Under the pieces are notes generated by a model, which saw only the letters and a program-made list of their open reading frames with translations, searched no databases and was not told where the DNA came from. A stretch of DNA of 64,000 nucleotides from Gemmatimonadaceae bacterium (GTDB taxonomy: Bacteria > Gemmatimonadota > Gemmatimonadetes > Gemmatimonadales > Gemmatimonadaceae). Both the position numbers and the translations under genes were made by a program. The stretch lies in contig JADKJT010000034.1 in the NCBI GenBank assembly GCA_016720905.1, positions 124,001 through 188,000 of the forward strand, read 5' to 3'. Positions 1 through 8,344 of this stretch are shown here, piece by piece (position 1 is the first letter of the stretch; the number at the start of each line of letters is the position of its first letter).

Positions 1-1404
1 CTGCAACCGTTCCAGCTCCAGCTGCACTCCCGGCAAGGCCGCCTTGCCCGCTGCGGTCCCCATGAGGTTGTGCATTTCGTATTGGTCCGTCACCAGATCG
101 TACAATTCGTCCATGCCCGAAAGCTCGGTGTAGTGGATGTACTTGTACCGTTCGGTGCGCACGGCCTGATAGCCCATCGTCACCATGCGCGGAAACACCT
201 TGTCGCTGTAGTACTCAATCAGCACTGACGGCCGCCACGGCGCCGCCCTGCCCTGCAACAGTGGCATCAACGACATGCCTTGTCGCGCCACGGTGTCGGT
301 GACCCCGGCCATGCCGAGCACGGTGGGGACGATGTCAATGGTCTGCACCAACTGCGCCGGCGTGATGCCGGCGGTGACCAGTCTGGGGTAGCGAATAATG
401 AGCGGGATGCGCGCCGTTTCCTCATACGCCAGACGCCGTTCTTCGTCCAGACCGTGCTCGCCGTAGAAATAGCCGTGATCGCTGGTGAACACGATGATGG
501 TGTTGTCGAGTTCACCCAACTCTTCCAGCGTCTTCACCAGACGACCAAGGCTTTCATCAACGGCCAGCAGCATTTCCAACCGACCGCGTACGTCACGGTC
601 CCTGGTGCCGGTGGCAGGACTCAGCGGCGCCAACGTATCAATGCGACGCTGCAGTGCAGGCTTGTTGGTGATGGGCGCGAGCGCATTCGGCCGTCTCGGC
701 ACCACGGCGTTGGCATAGCGTCCGGCGTGACGTGGCGCCGGGATGAATCCCTCAGGCTGCGATGCCAGCGTCGCCCGCGAACCGTCGTTCTGCTGCATGA
801 CGTTCGGATGCATGGCCTTGTGCGCCAGAAACAGCATGAATGGCTTCTTCGCATTGGCGCGAACAAACTGGTCGACGTAGTCAGTGAGGACGTCGGTGAC
901 ATAGCCCTTCACTTCAAGCCGGGTGCCGTCGACGTTGAGCCTGGGATTGATGGCTTCACCCTGACCCTTCATGGCCACCCAGTGTGTCCAGCCCGGGCGC
1001 TGACCGTCGTCGTTTCCCATGTGCCACTTGCCGAAGAACCCGGTTTGATATCCTGCGGCCTTCAGCGGAATCGCAAAGGTGGGCAACAAGTAGCTGGCGG
1101 AGTCGCGCGCCGTATTGTCGATAATGCCGTTGGTGTGTACGTACGTCCCCGTGAGAATGGCCGCGCGGCTGGGGCTGCACAGCGGCGTGGTGGCAAACGC
1201 ATTGAGGAATCGCGCACCCTCACCGGCCAGCTTGTCGATATTCGGCGTCTCGACAAACGGATGACCGGCCACGCCGATATCATCCCAGCGCAAATCGTCC
1301 ACCAGCACGACCACAATGTTCGGCTTGCCTGCAACAGCCGACGTGTCCGTGGGTTGACAGGCCATCGCAAGGAACAGCGCAACCAGCGCCAGTCGCTGTG
1401 TCAT
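1..1404 (-). CDS. Lipoprotein sulfatase (alkaline-phosphatase fold), 3' end cut by window edge
   Basis: This is a type I sulfatase that hydrolyses sulfate esters using a formylglycine residue made from a cysteine. The protein starts MTQRLALVALFLAMAC, a lipoprotein signal with lipobox cysteine at residue 16. The metal-binding DD of VVVLVDDLRWDD is at residues 36-37. The core motif CSPSR is canonical, with the convertible cysteine at residue 76, followed by AAILTG. A second metal-site motif TSDHGYFYGEHG lies further on. All 468 codons to the window edge are open, so only the C-terminus is missing. It is transcribed divergently from the next sulfatase, about 174 bases away, and an FGE gene lies 3 kb off. 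The natural substrate cannot be read from sequence; a polysaccharide sulfate is an inference. Confidence 0.93.
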   Translation of the reverse strand, partial: MTQRLALVALFLAMACQPTDTSAVAGKPNIVVVLVDDLRWDDIGVAGHPFVETPNIDKLAGEGARFLNAFATTPLCSPSRAAILTGTYVHTNGIIDNTARDSASYLLPTFAIPLKAAGYQTGFFGKWHMGNDDGQRPGWTHWVAMKGQGEAINPRLNVDGTRLEVKGYVTDVLTDYVDQFVRANAKKPFMLFLAHKAMHPNVMQQNDGSRATLASQPEGFIPAPRHAGRYANAVVPRRPNALAPITNKPALQRRIDTLAPLSPATGTRDRDVRGRLEMLLAVDESLGRLVKTLEELGELDNTIIVFTSDHGYFYGEHGLDEERRLAYEETARIPLIIRYPRLVTAGITPAQLVQTIDIVPTVLGMAGVTDTVARQGMSLMPLLQGRAAPWRPSVLIEYYSDKVFPRMVTMGYQAVRTERYKYIHYTELSGMDELYDLVTDQYEMHNLMGTAAGKAALPGVQLELERLQ

Positions 1405-1578
1405 CAGGTTCTCGCCAGGAGAGTGCTGGAATCGCCGGGAAATCGGTCGCACGGTGACACGGTACAATAGAGGCGAACAAGCCTTCTCGCCATCATCCCA
1501 AACGCCATCGCCAGCCTCTGGCGCCTCGACCCGCGTCATACGACTTTGAAGGCGCCCTCTCCGACAGGATGTCTGCTC

Positions 1579-3006
1579 ATGCGTTGCCGTCTCACCACCG
1601 TGCTCTCGCTGTGGACGCTCTGCGCGACTGTCGCCACCTCGGCGCTGTCAGCGCAGGTTGCGTCACGTCAGCAGGCGCCCGCTACCCGTCCCAACATCAT
1701 CATGATGTTCCCCGACAATCTGGGATGGGGCGAGGTGGGTGTGTACGGCGGTGTACGGGGTGTCCCGACGCCAAACGTCGATCGGATTGCCAACGAGGGC
1801 ATGCGGCTCAACAATTTCAATGTTGAGTACTCATGCACCGTTTCACGCGCCGCGTTGCTCACCGGTCGGTACGCGGTACGCACCGGCGCAACGCAGCCCA
1901 CCGGCATCACGCTGTGGGAAGTGACCGTGGCGGAAGCGCTGAAAGCCAACGGCTATGCCACCGGGATTTTCGGCAAGTGGCATTTGGGCGGCGATTCGTG
2001 GCTGGGGCGCACACCGGGCGATCAGGGTTTCGACGAGTGGTACGGCATTCCCCATACCAGCACATCGGCGCAGGTGACTACGGCACCCGGTTTTGATCCG
2101 GCCACGACAGAGACGCCGTATATCTGGGCGCAGCAGGCGGGCAGCGCGCCGCAGAAGGTGAAAGTGTTTGATCTCGAATCACGACGTACCGTTGACCGCG
2201 AGGCAGCACAAAAGAGCATCGCGTTCATGGAGCGCAACGTGCGCGGGCGCAAACCGTTCTTTGTCTACTATCCCATCACGCAGATCCACTTCCCCACGCT
2301 GGCGCATCCGGACTTCGCCGGCAAGACTGGTGCCGGCGACATTGGCGACGCGATGGCCGACGTGGATTACAACGTGGGACTGGTGCTGGCCGCTCTCAAG
2401 CGGTTGGGCATCGAGCGCAACACCCTGGTGCTCTGGTGCGCTGACAACGGCGCGGAAATCAGGCGTCCCTGGCGGGGCTCGTCGGGCCCGTGGAACGGTT
2501 TCTACAATTCAGTGATGGAAGGCGGCATTCGCACGCCCTGCGTGGTGCGGTGGACCGGACGCATTCCCGCGGGACAGGTGTCCAATGAGATCGTGCATGA
2601 GGTGGACCTGTTCCCGACATTTGCTGCGGCGGTTGGCGTGCCCGGCATGGTGCCCACCGACCGTGCGATTGACGGAGTGAATCAACTGCCGTTTCTGGAA
2701 GGCAAGCAGAAGCAGTCAAACCGGGAGAGCGTGATCTATTTCACGGCGAATCAGTTGCGCGCGGTGAAATGGAAGGACTGGAAGTTTCATTACGCCTTCA
2801 TGCCCGAATCAGGAAGGCCGGAAGCGCCGCTTATGCGGTTGTTCAATTTGCGCTCGGATCCCAAGGAAGAATCCGATATCAAGGACGCCAATCCGTGGGC
2901 CTTGAGCGCCTTTGATAAGTTGGTCGCCGACTGGACACTCACCACCGTGAAATATCCCAATGTGCCCACAGGCGCGAAGGATCCCTACACGCCGCCGCGT
3001 CCGTAG
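1579..3006 (+). CDS. Secreted arylsulfatase with a non-canonical CTVSR active-site motif
   Basis: Sulfatase-family protein of 475 aa with a Sec signal peptide (MRCRLTTVLSLWTLC, cleavage near ALSAQ). Family landmarks are the N-terminal metal motif MMFPDNLGWGEVG, the block SCTVSRAALLTGR, the GKWHLGG motif, and CADNGAE towards the middle. The expected CxPSR signature reads C-T-V-S-R, with cysteine at residue 86, so the proline recognised by formylglycine-generating enzymes is valine. The ATG chosen starts the signal peptide and has ACAGGA about 10 bases upstream. An in-frame TTG 33 bases earlier is less likely. It runs divergently from the upstream sulfatase and convergently with the FGE operon. 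It could be an active sulfatase with relaxed maturation or an unmodified homologue. Confidence 0.93.
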   Translation: MRCRLTTVLSLWTLCATVATSALSAQVASRQQAPATRPNIIMMFPDNLGWGEVGVYGGVRGVPTPNVDRIANEGMRLNNFNVEYSCTVSRAALLTGRYAVRTGATQPTGITLWEVTVAEALKANGYATGIFGKWHLGGDSWLGRTPGDQGFDEWYGIPHTSTSAQVTTAPGFDPATTETPYIWAQQAGSAPQKVKVFDLESRRTVDREAAQKSIAFMERNVRGRKPFFVYYPITQIHFPTLAHPDFAGKTGAGDIGDAMADVDYNVGLVLAALKRLGIERNTLVLWCADNGAEIRRPWRGSSGPWNGFYNSVMEGGIRTPCVVRWTGRIPAGQVSNEIVHEVDLFPTFAAAVGVPGMVPTDRAIDGVNQLPFLEGKQKQSNRESVIYFTANQLRAVKWKDWKFHYAFMPESGRPEAPLMRLFNLRSDPKEESDIKDANPWALSAFDKLVADWTLTTVKYPNVPTGAKDPYTPPRP

Positions 3007-3008
3007 GC

Positions 3009-3536
3009 TCAGCGCTTCGTCAGTACGGTCTTGCTTGCGGATGTCGGACCGCCGAGTACTCCCACACGGGTCGTTTCGACCAGCAGCGTCGTGGGCGACT
3101 GCAGTGTAAGCGCCTGACGGGTTTCCGAAACCGTTGGCGCGCCGGTTGTCGGATGCGCAAAGTCGTGTTTCGTCGTGATCACCAGCGTGTTGCCGTTCCA
3201 TTTGGCCGTGGACTGCTGCTTCTGCGTGCCCCGACCCATCATGACGGTGTTGATGGTTTCCGAGCCATCCAACGCGAAGCGAAACGACAGCGGTGGTTGC
3301 AGGTCACCGCGCGCAAAGAACTCGTATTGAACCGTCAGGACGCTCTCGGTTTGGGTGATGGTGAGCGGCGAGCCCCATCCGCTGCCCATCGTGCCCACGG
3401 TTGGGCCACCTCGGCCGGCCGCTTGTTCGGGAGTGTTGGCCCACTCGCCGGAGAAATTCGGGCGCTGTTGTGCGGCGATGCGGAGCGACGCACCCGACAC
3501 CGCGACGGCAACGACCATCTGAAGGGCCCGCTTCAT
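3009..3536 (-). CDS. Small secreted protein of unknown function, translationally coupled to FGE
   Basis: A 175-aa exported protein. MKRALQMVVAVAVSGASL forms a signal peptide ending near RIAAQ, and the mature part begins QRPNFSGEWANTPEQ. That opening resembles the PNFSGxW start of many small secreted beta-rich proteins of Acidobacteria and Gemmatimonadota, whose function is unknown. The rest is rich in T, S and V and looks like a beta-barrel or beta-sandwich. Its ATG overlaps the FGE stop codon (ATGA), so the two are almost certainly co-translated, and the product may act with the sulfatase-maturation system. It ends two bases from the stop of the convergent sulfatase gene. An upstream extension of the frame overlaps FGE and is not protein-like, so this start is preferred. 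Confidence 0.8.
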   Translation of the reverse strand: MKRALQMVVAVAVSGASLRIAAQQRPNFSGEWANTPEQAAGRGGPTVGTMGSGWGSPLTITQTESVLTVQYEFFARGDLQPPLSFRFALDGSETINTVMMGRGTQKQQSTAKWNGNTLVITTKHDFAHPTTGAPTVSETRQALTLQSPTTLLVETTRVGVLGGPTSASKTVLTKR

Positions 3537-4627
3537 GCACCCGCCTTGGACGAGGTCTTCCACGCCTTCCACTGGTCCATCGTCATCACGAGGCGAAACC
3601 CGATGTGCGAGGCGCCGCTGTCGGGCGCACCAGGACTGCGCGCGCTTACCCGGTAGCCGCGACAGTACACATCGCTGCACAAAAACGACCCGCCACGCAC
3701 CGTGCGCGTGGGCTGCCCTTCGGTGGCAGGATTGAGACCCACCTCGGGTCCGTGCGGATTGCGCACCATGCCCTGTGCCGCATCCTTCGCATACGTGTCG
3801 GGGCGATACCAGTCGCCGGTCCACTGCCACACGTTGCCGGACATGTCGTACAATCCGAATCCGGTTGGCGGATACGAACCCACCGCCTTGGGTGCCGCGG
3901 CATGCGAGGGAAACGCACCGTCGTAGATGTGCGCCTGCGGATGCTTCGGATCGATGGCCTCGTCACCCCACGCGTGCGCGGTGCGATGATCGCCGCCACG
4001 CGCCGCGAACTCCCATTCCGCTTCAGTCGGAAGACGCCCACCGGCCCATGTCGCGTAGGCAACAGCATCGTCATACGCGATGTGGACCACCGGAAAGTTG
4101 TCGAGACCAACGATGGAATCCTTTGGACCTGACGGATGCCGCCAGTTGGCACCGGGGGTCCATTTCCACCACTGCGACCAATCATGCAGATCCACCGGCT
4201 TGCCCGTGGGCGCAAATACCAGCGAGCCCGGCACCAGCAACGCTGGATCGGGTGGTGGCGTGCCGGGCGGCAACTGGCTCATGAGTTCGGCCACATTGGG
4301 CGTGCGTTCGGCGACGGTCACATAGCCGGTGGCTTTCACGAATGCGCGATACTGCGCATTGGTCACGGTGTGCGTGTCCATGAAGTAGCCGTCCAGATAC
4401 ACACGGTGTACCGGCTGCTCGGCGGCCACCGCGTATTGATCGTCACCGCCCATACGAAACTCACCACCGGGTATCCACACCATGCCTGCCGGAGCGTCGC
4501 CCGGTGGCGGTGTACGCGCGGCAGTTGCGGGGGTTGCCGACGGCGGCGCGTCCTTGGGCGACGTACACGCACCGCTCGCCGCGACTATCGCGGCAAGAAG
4601 CGCGGGCCTCAGGCCACGCGCGCCCAT
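3533..4627 (-). CDS. Formylglycine-generating enzyme (SUMF1/FGE family), predicted lipoprotein
   Basis: Oxidises the active-site cysteine of type I sulfatases to formylglycine using O2 and a copper centre. The 364-aa protein has the whole FGE-sulfatase domain: GMVWIPGGEFRMGGDD near the start, LPTEAEWEFAARGG in the middle, GLYDMSGNVWQWTGDWY, and the C-terminal RTVRGGSFLCSDVYCRGYR. The cysteines at 317 and 322 have the five-residue spacing of the copper-binding catalytic pair in true FGEs (human C336/C341), which separates it from FGE-like proteins of other function. The N-terminus MGARGLRPALLAAIVAASGAC is a lipoprotein signal with lipobox cysteine 21, so the enzyme should sit in the periplasm or at the outer membrane. 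Start is uncertain: GTG at 4648 or ATG at 4678 would lengthen the signal n-region. Confidence 0.93.
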   Translation of the reverse strand: MGARGLRPALLAAIVAASGACTSPKDAPPSATPATAARTPPPGDAPAGMVWIPGGEFRMGGDDQYAVAAEQPVHRVYLDGYFMDTHTVTNAQYRAFVKATGYVTVAERTPNVAELMSQLPPGTPPPDPALLVPGSLVFAPTGKPVDLHDWSQWWKWTPGANWRHPSGPKDSIVGLDNFPVVHIAYDDAVAYATWAGGRLPTEAEWEFAARGGDHRTAHAWGDEAIDPKHPQAHIYDGAFPSHAAAPKAVGSYPPTGFGLYDMSGNVWQWTGDWYRPDTYAKDAAQGMVRNPHGPEVGLNPATEGQPTRTVRGGSFLCSDVYCRGYRVSARSPGAPDSGASHIGFRLVMTMDQWKAWKTSSKAGA

Positions 4628-4652
4628 GGTGAACGTCAACTGTTTCACGAGT

Positions 4653-5241
4653 CTATCGCTTCCTCGAATACAGGTCACGCGCCAGGATCAGCTTGAGCGT
4701 GAGTTTGTCGGCCGTTGACCACGCCGACCTCCACGTCCCACGTCTTCCCGCCGTGATCAATCACGCCATACAGTTGGTGCGATCCGTTGCTGCCAGACTG
4801 CAGGTTGTTCACGGCGCCAAAATCCGCGTACTCCTCCACGGCAAACGCCCACACCGAATTCGCGTTGTAGGCAAGACGTGTGGACGGCACGAACGCGAGG
4901 TTCTTCAACCCGCCCTTGTACGACGTATTGAGGATGGGATTGAATATCAGGTCGACCGGATTGAAGTGCCACCAATGGGGCGACCCGCCTCCCCCCCACC
5001 CGCCACCACGCGGCAGATACAAACCCCTCCCACAGTTCACCCGGCACGCCCCTGGAGGGAGGGGGACTATCGGGAACCCCGCCAACGTGATGCCCTTGGC
5101 GTGAAGTTGTTGTGCAACATGGAACGTGCCCGTGTGGCGAGACCCCCTGATACACCTAACTCCGCCAGGCGAATGGCGGTGACGGCGGCAGCGAGAAGCA
5201 CGACCGATGTGCGCAGCAGTCTGACGATGGGGCGCATGAGA
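4653..5241 (-). pseudogene. Decayed outer-membrane transporter-like gene (MetA phenol-pathway family)
   Basis: The only well-preserved part, about 4715-4980, reads HWWHFNPVDLIFNPI, then VWAFAVEEYADFGAV and HQLYGVIDHGGKTWDVEVG. This matches the C-terminal half of the beta-barrel family annotated as MetA-pathway phenol-degradation or outer-membrane transporter proteins. The family's final strand, ADKLTLKLILARDL, is present just downstream but in another frame, so an indel has broken the end. Upstream, a signal-peptide-like MRPIVRLLRTSVVLLAAA begins at 5241 and soon loses frame. The region between is G- and C-tract rich (4985-5065) and not protein-like. The usual length is roughly 270-330 aa; only about 95 codons are coherent. 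It also fills an otherwise gene-free 740 bases between FGE and the MFS gene. Confidence 0.7.
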
Positions 5242-5372
5242 TACGTGTTGGAGGAAGCGAGCGTACACATGCCGCGCAGGCAGAAGGCGGGTCAATATAG
5301 GTCTTACGCACCAAGGCTGTCCAACGATGCGCATTGGTGGCCATCCGACGCGAGCGGTACATTGCGCGTTCC

Positions 5373-6590
5373 ATGAGTCCCGACAACAACACCCTTCCGA
5401 TGCCACAGGCGCGCCGTGCGTCACTGCTGCTGGCTGCGGCGTCGGCGATGGGCGGTTCCGTGGGGCCCATTGTGGTGGGTACCGCTGGCCTGGTGGGTTT
5501 GTCCATGCTCCCACCCGAACAGGCGGGACTCGCTACGGTGCCCGTCTCCGCGTACGTGTTGGGCTCCGCCGTGGCCTCGGTGCCGGCGGCACTGTCCATG
5601 CGAAAGCTCGGACGGCGCGTGGGATTCATGACGGGTACCGGCATTGGTGCCAGCGGCGCACTGTTAGCCGCCGTCGCCGTCAACGCAGGAGCGTTCTGGC
5701 TGTTTGTGTGCACCATGATCTGGCTGGGCACCGCCAGCGCATTCGCCCAGCAATATCGCTTCGCCGCCGCCGATGCCGCGGAACCCAGCTTCAAGGCACG
5801 GGCAATTGCCTGGGTGATGCTGGGCGGACTCTTCACGGGTGTCATCGGTCCGCAGGTTTCCATCCACGCACGCCGACTCACACCATACGCGCCATTTGCT
5901 GGTCCGTTTGTCGTACAAGCCGGACTGTACGTTATCGCGGCCGTGCTGTTGTCGCGCCTGGTGGTGCCGGCGCCAATTCCGCGCGTCGCCGGTGTCGGTC
6001 ACGGACGCTCGGTATGGAGCGTACTCTCGCAGCCCCGATTCCTGATTGCAGTACTGGTGTCGGTGGCGTCGTTTGTGCCAATGACCTTTGTCATGACTGC
6101 TACACCGCTGGCGATGGTCGCGCACCACCATTCACAGTCCAGCGCGCAATACGGCATTCAATGGCATGTCATTGCCATGTACGCTCCCAGTTTTCTCACG
6201 GGTCGGCTGATCAACCGGTTTGGCAAGTCGACCATGGCGGCGTTTGGCATGTTCATCATGGCGGCGGCCGTAATGCTGGCGCTATCGGGCACCGGACTGA
6301 TGCACTTCTGGGGGGCGCTGGTGCTGCTGGGTGTGGGCTGGAACTTCGCGTTCATCTCGGCGACCACCATGGTGGCCAATCTGTATTTGCCCGAGGAAGC
6401 GTTTCGCGTGCAGGCGTTGAACGAGTTCCTGCTGTTCAGCCTGGTCGCGTTGGCATCGTTTTCGTCCGGCGGTGTGCTGGCCCGCAGCGGTTGGCACACG
6501 GTCAACGTGCTGGTCTATCCCATTCTCGCCGTTGGCATCGCACTGGTGGTGACGCAGGCGCGACTGGAGCGCCGCGCACACGTGACCTGA
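5373..6590 (+). CDS. MFS transporter
   Basis: A 405-aa polytopic membrane protein with about 12 hydrophobic segments and the MFS-like half-repeat arrangement, including MRKLGRRVGFMTGTGIGASG between helices 2 and 3. It is a secondary transporter of the inner membrane. Its substrate cannot be inferred; close families are annotated as YnfM/drug-type or unspecified permeases. The ATG giving MSPDNNTLPMPQARRASLL is preferred, because the upstream in-frame extension carries an atypical charged stretch. It stands alone on the plus strand, between the decayed outer-membrane gene and the convergent DUF1707 gene. Confidence 0.88.
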   Translation: MSPDNNTLPMPQARRASLLLAAASAMGGSVGPIVVGTAGLVGLSMLPPEQAGLATVPVSAYVLGSAVASVPAALSMRKLGRRVGFMTGTGIGASGALLAAVAVNAGAFWLFVCTMIWLGTASAFAQQYRFAAADAAEPSFKARAIAWVMLGGLFTGVIGPQVSIHARRLTPYAPFAGPFVVQAGLYVIAAVLLSRLVVPAPIPRVAGVGHGRSVWSVLSQPRFLIAVLVSVASFVPMTFVMTATPLAMVAHHHSQSSAQYGIQWHVIAMYAPSFLTGRLINRFGKSTMAAFGMFIMAAAVMLALSGTGLMHFWGALVLLGVGWNFAFISATTMVANLYLPEEAFRVQALNEFLLFSLVALASFSSGGVLARSGWHTVNVLVYPILAVGIALVVTQARLERRAHVT

Positions 6591-6621
6591 ACGCCGACGC
6601 GCTCCGAAGACTGACCTCCCC

Positions 6622-7314
6622 TCAGCCGAGTTTCTTCGCGGCCTTCTCAGCGCGCCGCAGCGCCTGCTCGTAGCGCTTCTGGTTGACGCGCCCCTTGTCT
6701 TTCCGCTTCACCTCCACGCCGCCCATAATGGCCAGGCCGCTGATGCGCAGCAGCGGTGCCTGCGGATCGTCGAGGCTGGAGGTGCCCGACCTCACGTCAA
6801 AGCCACCCATCACCGCCATCCCCACCACTTCTACTCGCACGCCGTCCGGCACCAGCACCTCGACACCACCCATGAGGGTGAACACTTCGATTTCGCTCAC
6901 CCCCGGTGCGATGCGCGCATCGCGCAAGTCGAGTGCGATGCCGCCCATGATGGCGACCGCCTTGAAATGCCGAGGCAGCACCCATCCCTCGCCACGTTGA
7001 AAACCGCCCATGATGGCCGCGCCCACGCCGCGCTCGGGTACCGCGAAATCGTGCGCGATGTGCGACACCGACTCGGGCTGCGCCAACGACCGAGTGGGCT
7101 CGCGCGGATCGGCCAACAGTGGGCCGAGTTGCTGGGAATTGGTGGCCTGATACAACCGCGTCAAACGGTCGTCCAATTCCTCAACGGTCAACCGGTCGGC
7201 GGCAAAGGCTTCCGACAGCACCTTGGCCACATAGTTGCGTTCCGCTTCACCAACGACAGTGAGTGACGACGGGGCAAGCGGCTGGGTGCGGGCGTCGTAG
7301 CGTGGCGTGGTCAC
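6622..7314 (-). CDS. DUF1707 and LiaF-like C-terminal domain protein
   Basis: A 230-aa cytoplasmic-type protein. Residues 10-65 form a DUF1707 domain (VGEAERNYVAKVLSEAFA, LTVEELDDRLTRLYQA), often found at the head of membrane-stress proteins. The rest contains four repeats around the phrase AIMGG or LMGGV, as in the cell-wall-active antibiotic response (LiaF) C-terminal beta-helix. No membrane helix is visible, unlike many DUF1707 proteins. The GTG start lies 3 bases after the stop of the upstream hydrolase, so the two are likely co-transcribed. A role in envelope-stress sensing follows from the family and is not shown by this locus. Confidence 0.85.
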   Translation of the reverse strand: MTTPRYDARTQPLAPSSLTVVGEAERNYVAKVLSEAFAADRLTVEELDDRLTRLYQATNSQQLGPLLADPREPTRSLAQPESVSHIAHDFAVPERGVGAAIMGGFQRGEGWVLPRHFKAVAIMGGIALDLRDARIAPGVSEIEVFTLMGGVEVLVPDGVRVEVVGMAVMGGFDVRSGTSSLDDPQAPLLRISGLAIMGGVEVKRKDKGRVNQKRYEQALRRAEKAAKKLG

Positions 7315-7317
7315 GGG

Positions 7318-8310
7318 CTATTTCTTGACCGGTCCTGCATCGACACTCTTCAGGAAGGCGCGCACGGCCTGCAGGGTTTGCGGTTCGTTGTCCCACATGG
7401 TGAGATGCGCGGCGGTGTCAATCACGACTACCTTGGCACCGGTAACGGTCGCTGCCTGCTTCTTGATGGTGGCAGGGTTGGCTTCGTCAAACTCACCAAC
7501 CGTGAACAGTGTCGGCACGGCAATGTTTTTCAGTTCGGCCGTCACGTTGTACTGCTTGAGCGTGCCAATGATGGTGAACTCGCTGGGGCCCTGGAAGTAC
7601 ATGTACTGCTCCATGCCAACCATCTTCGTGGTGCTGTCCCAGTCGGCCTGACGAATGTGACGCACCACAAAGCGTGACATGAATTCGCCGTTGGCCGCTT
7701 CGTAGGCTGGTCCTTCGTACTTGCCGGTTTTGTCGGCCGCGGTGATGGCTTGTTGTGAAGAGTCCGGCAACTGCTTGAGCAGCCGTTTGGCATTGGCTTC
7801 CCAGGCGGGAATGTTCAGAGCGGCGCTCATCAAGGTGAGACTGGCCACATGCGTGGGGTGGGCCTTGTAGTACTCATAGCCCAGAATGGTGCCCCACGAA
7901 TGCCCAACAATGTGCACTTGCTCGTACCCAAGCTTCGCGCGCAGCGCCTCAAGTTCAGCCACGAAGTGCGCGATGTTCATCTTGGTGGTGTCGGTGAGCC
8001 GGTCCGACTTGCCATTGCCCAGCTGGTCGTATCGCACCACCGGTCGATCGGCGCTGAGGCCTTCCATGGGCTTCAAGTAGAAGGAACCGTACCCCGGTCC
8101 GCCGTGCAGCAGGATCACGGGCGTTGCGGTGCCGGTGGCGCCGGAGACTTTGTACCAGATGTTGCCACCATCCACGGCGAGTGTGGCTTCGCCGGCAGGC
8201 AGCACGGGGGTTGTTGCCGTCGCGGAATCTTTGGCGGCCTGTGGCGGGGTTTTCTCCGTGGCGCAGGCGGCGACAATCAGCACTACGCTCAACGTGAACA
8301 ATTTGCGCAT
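7318..8310 (-). CDS. Lipoprotein alpha/beta hydrolase, proline-iminopeptidase-like (S33)
   Basis: A 330-aa hydrolase. MRKLFTLSVVLIVAAC is a lipoprotein signal (Cys16), so it acts outside the cytoplasm. The alpha/beta hydrolase core shows the oxyanion motif HGGPG near residue 69, the nucleophile elbow GHSWG with Ser138, an acid in VGEFDEA and the catalytic His in AAHLTMW. HGGPG with GxSWGxxL is typical of proline iminopeptidases (family S33), which remove N-terminal proline, but other esterases share it. The start is fixed by GGAGG eight bases upstream of the ATG. It heads a two-gene unit with the DUF1707 protein. Confidence 0.9.
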   Translation of the reverse strand: MRKLFTLSVVLIVAACATEKTPPQAAKDSATATTPVLPAGEATLAVDGGNIWYKVSGATGTATPVILLHGGPGYGSFYLKPMEGLSADRPVVRYDQLGNGKSDRLTDTTKMNIAHFVAELEALRAKLGYEQVHIVGHSWGTILGYEYYKAHPTHVASLTLMSAALNIPAWEANAKRLLKQLPDSSQQAITAADKTGKYEGPAYEAANGEFMSRFVVRHIRQADWDSTTKMVGMEQYMYFQGPSEFTIIGTLKQYNVTAELKNIAVPTLFTVGEFDEANPATIKKQAATVTGAKVVVIDTAAHLTMWDNEPQTLQAVRAFLKSVDAGPVKK

Positions 8311-8344
8311 CGGGAAATCCTCCGAGGTGGGTGAATAGCCAGGG

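Noticed and set aside
280..1470. Long open frame (396 codons) on the plus strand over the first sulfatase
   Set aside because: Antisense to a clear sulfatase; composition is Arg/His-rich with no domain, typical of high-GC shadow frames.
1405..1578. Shared promoter between the two sulfatases
   Set aside because: TACAAT at 1463 has no matching -35 at the right distance and no dyad; not strong enough to annotate.
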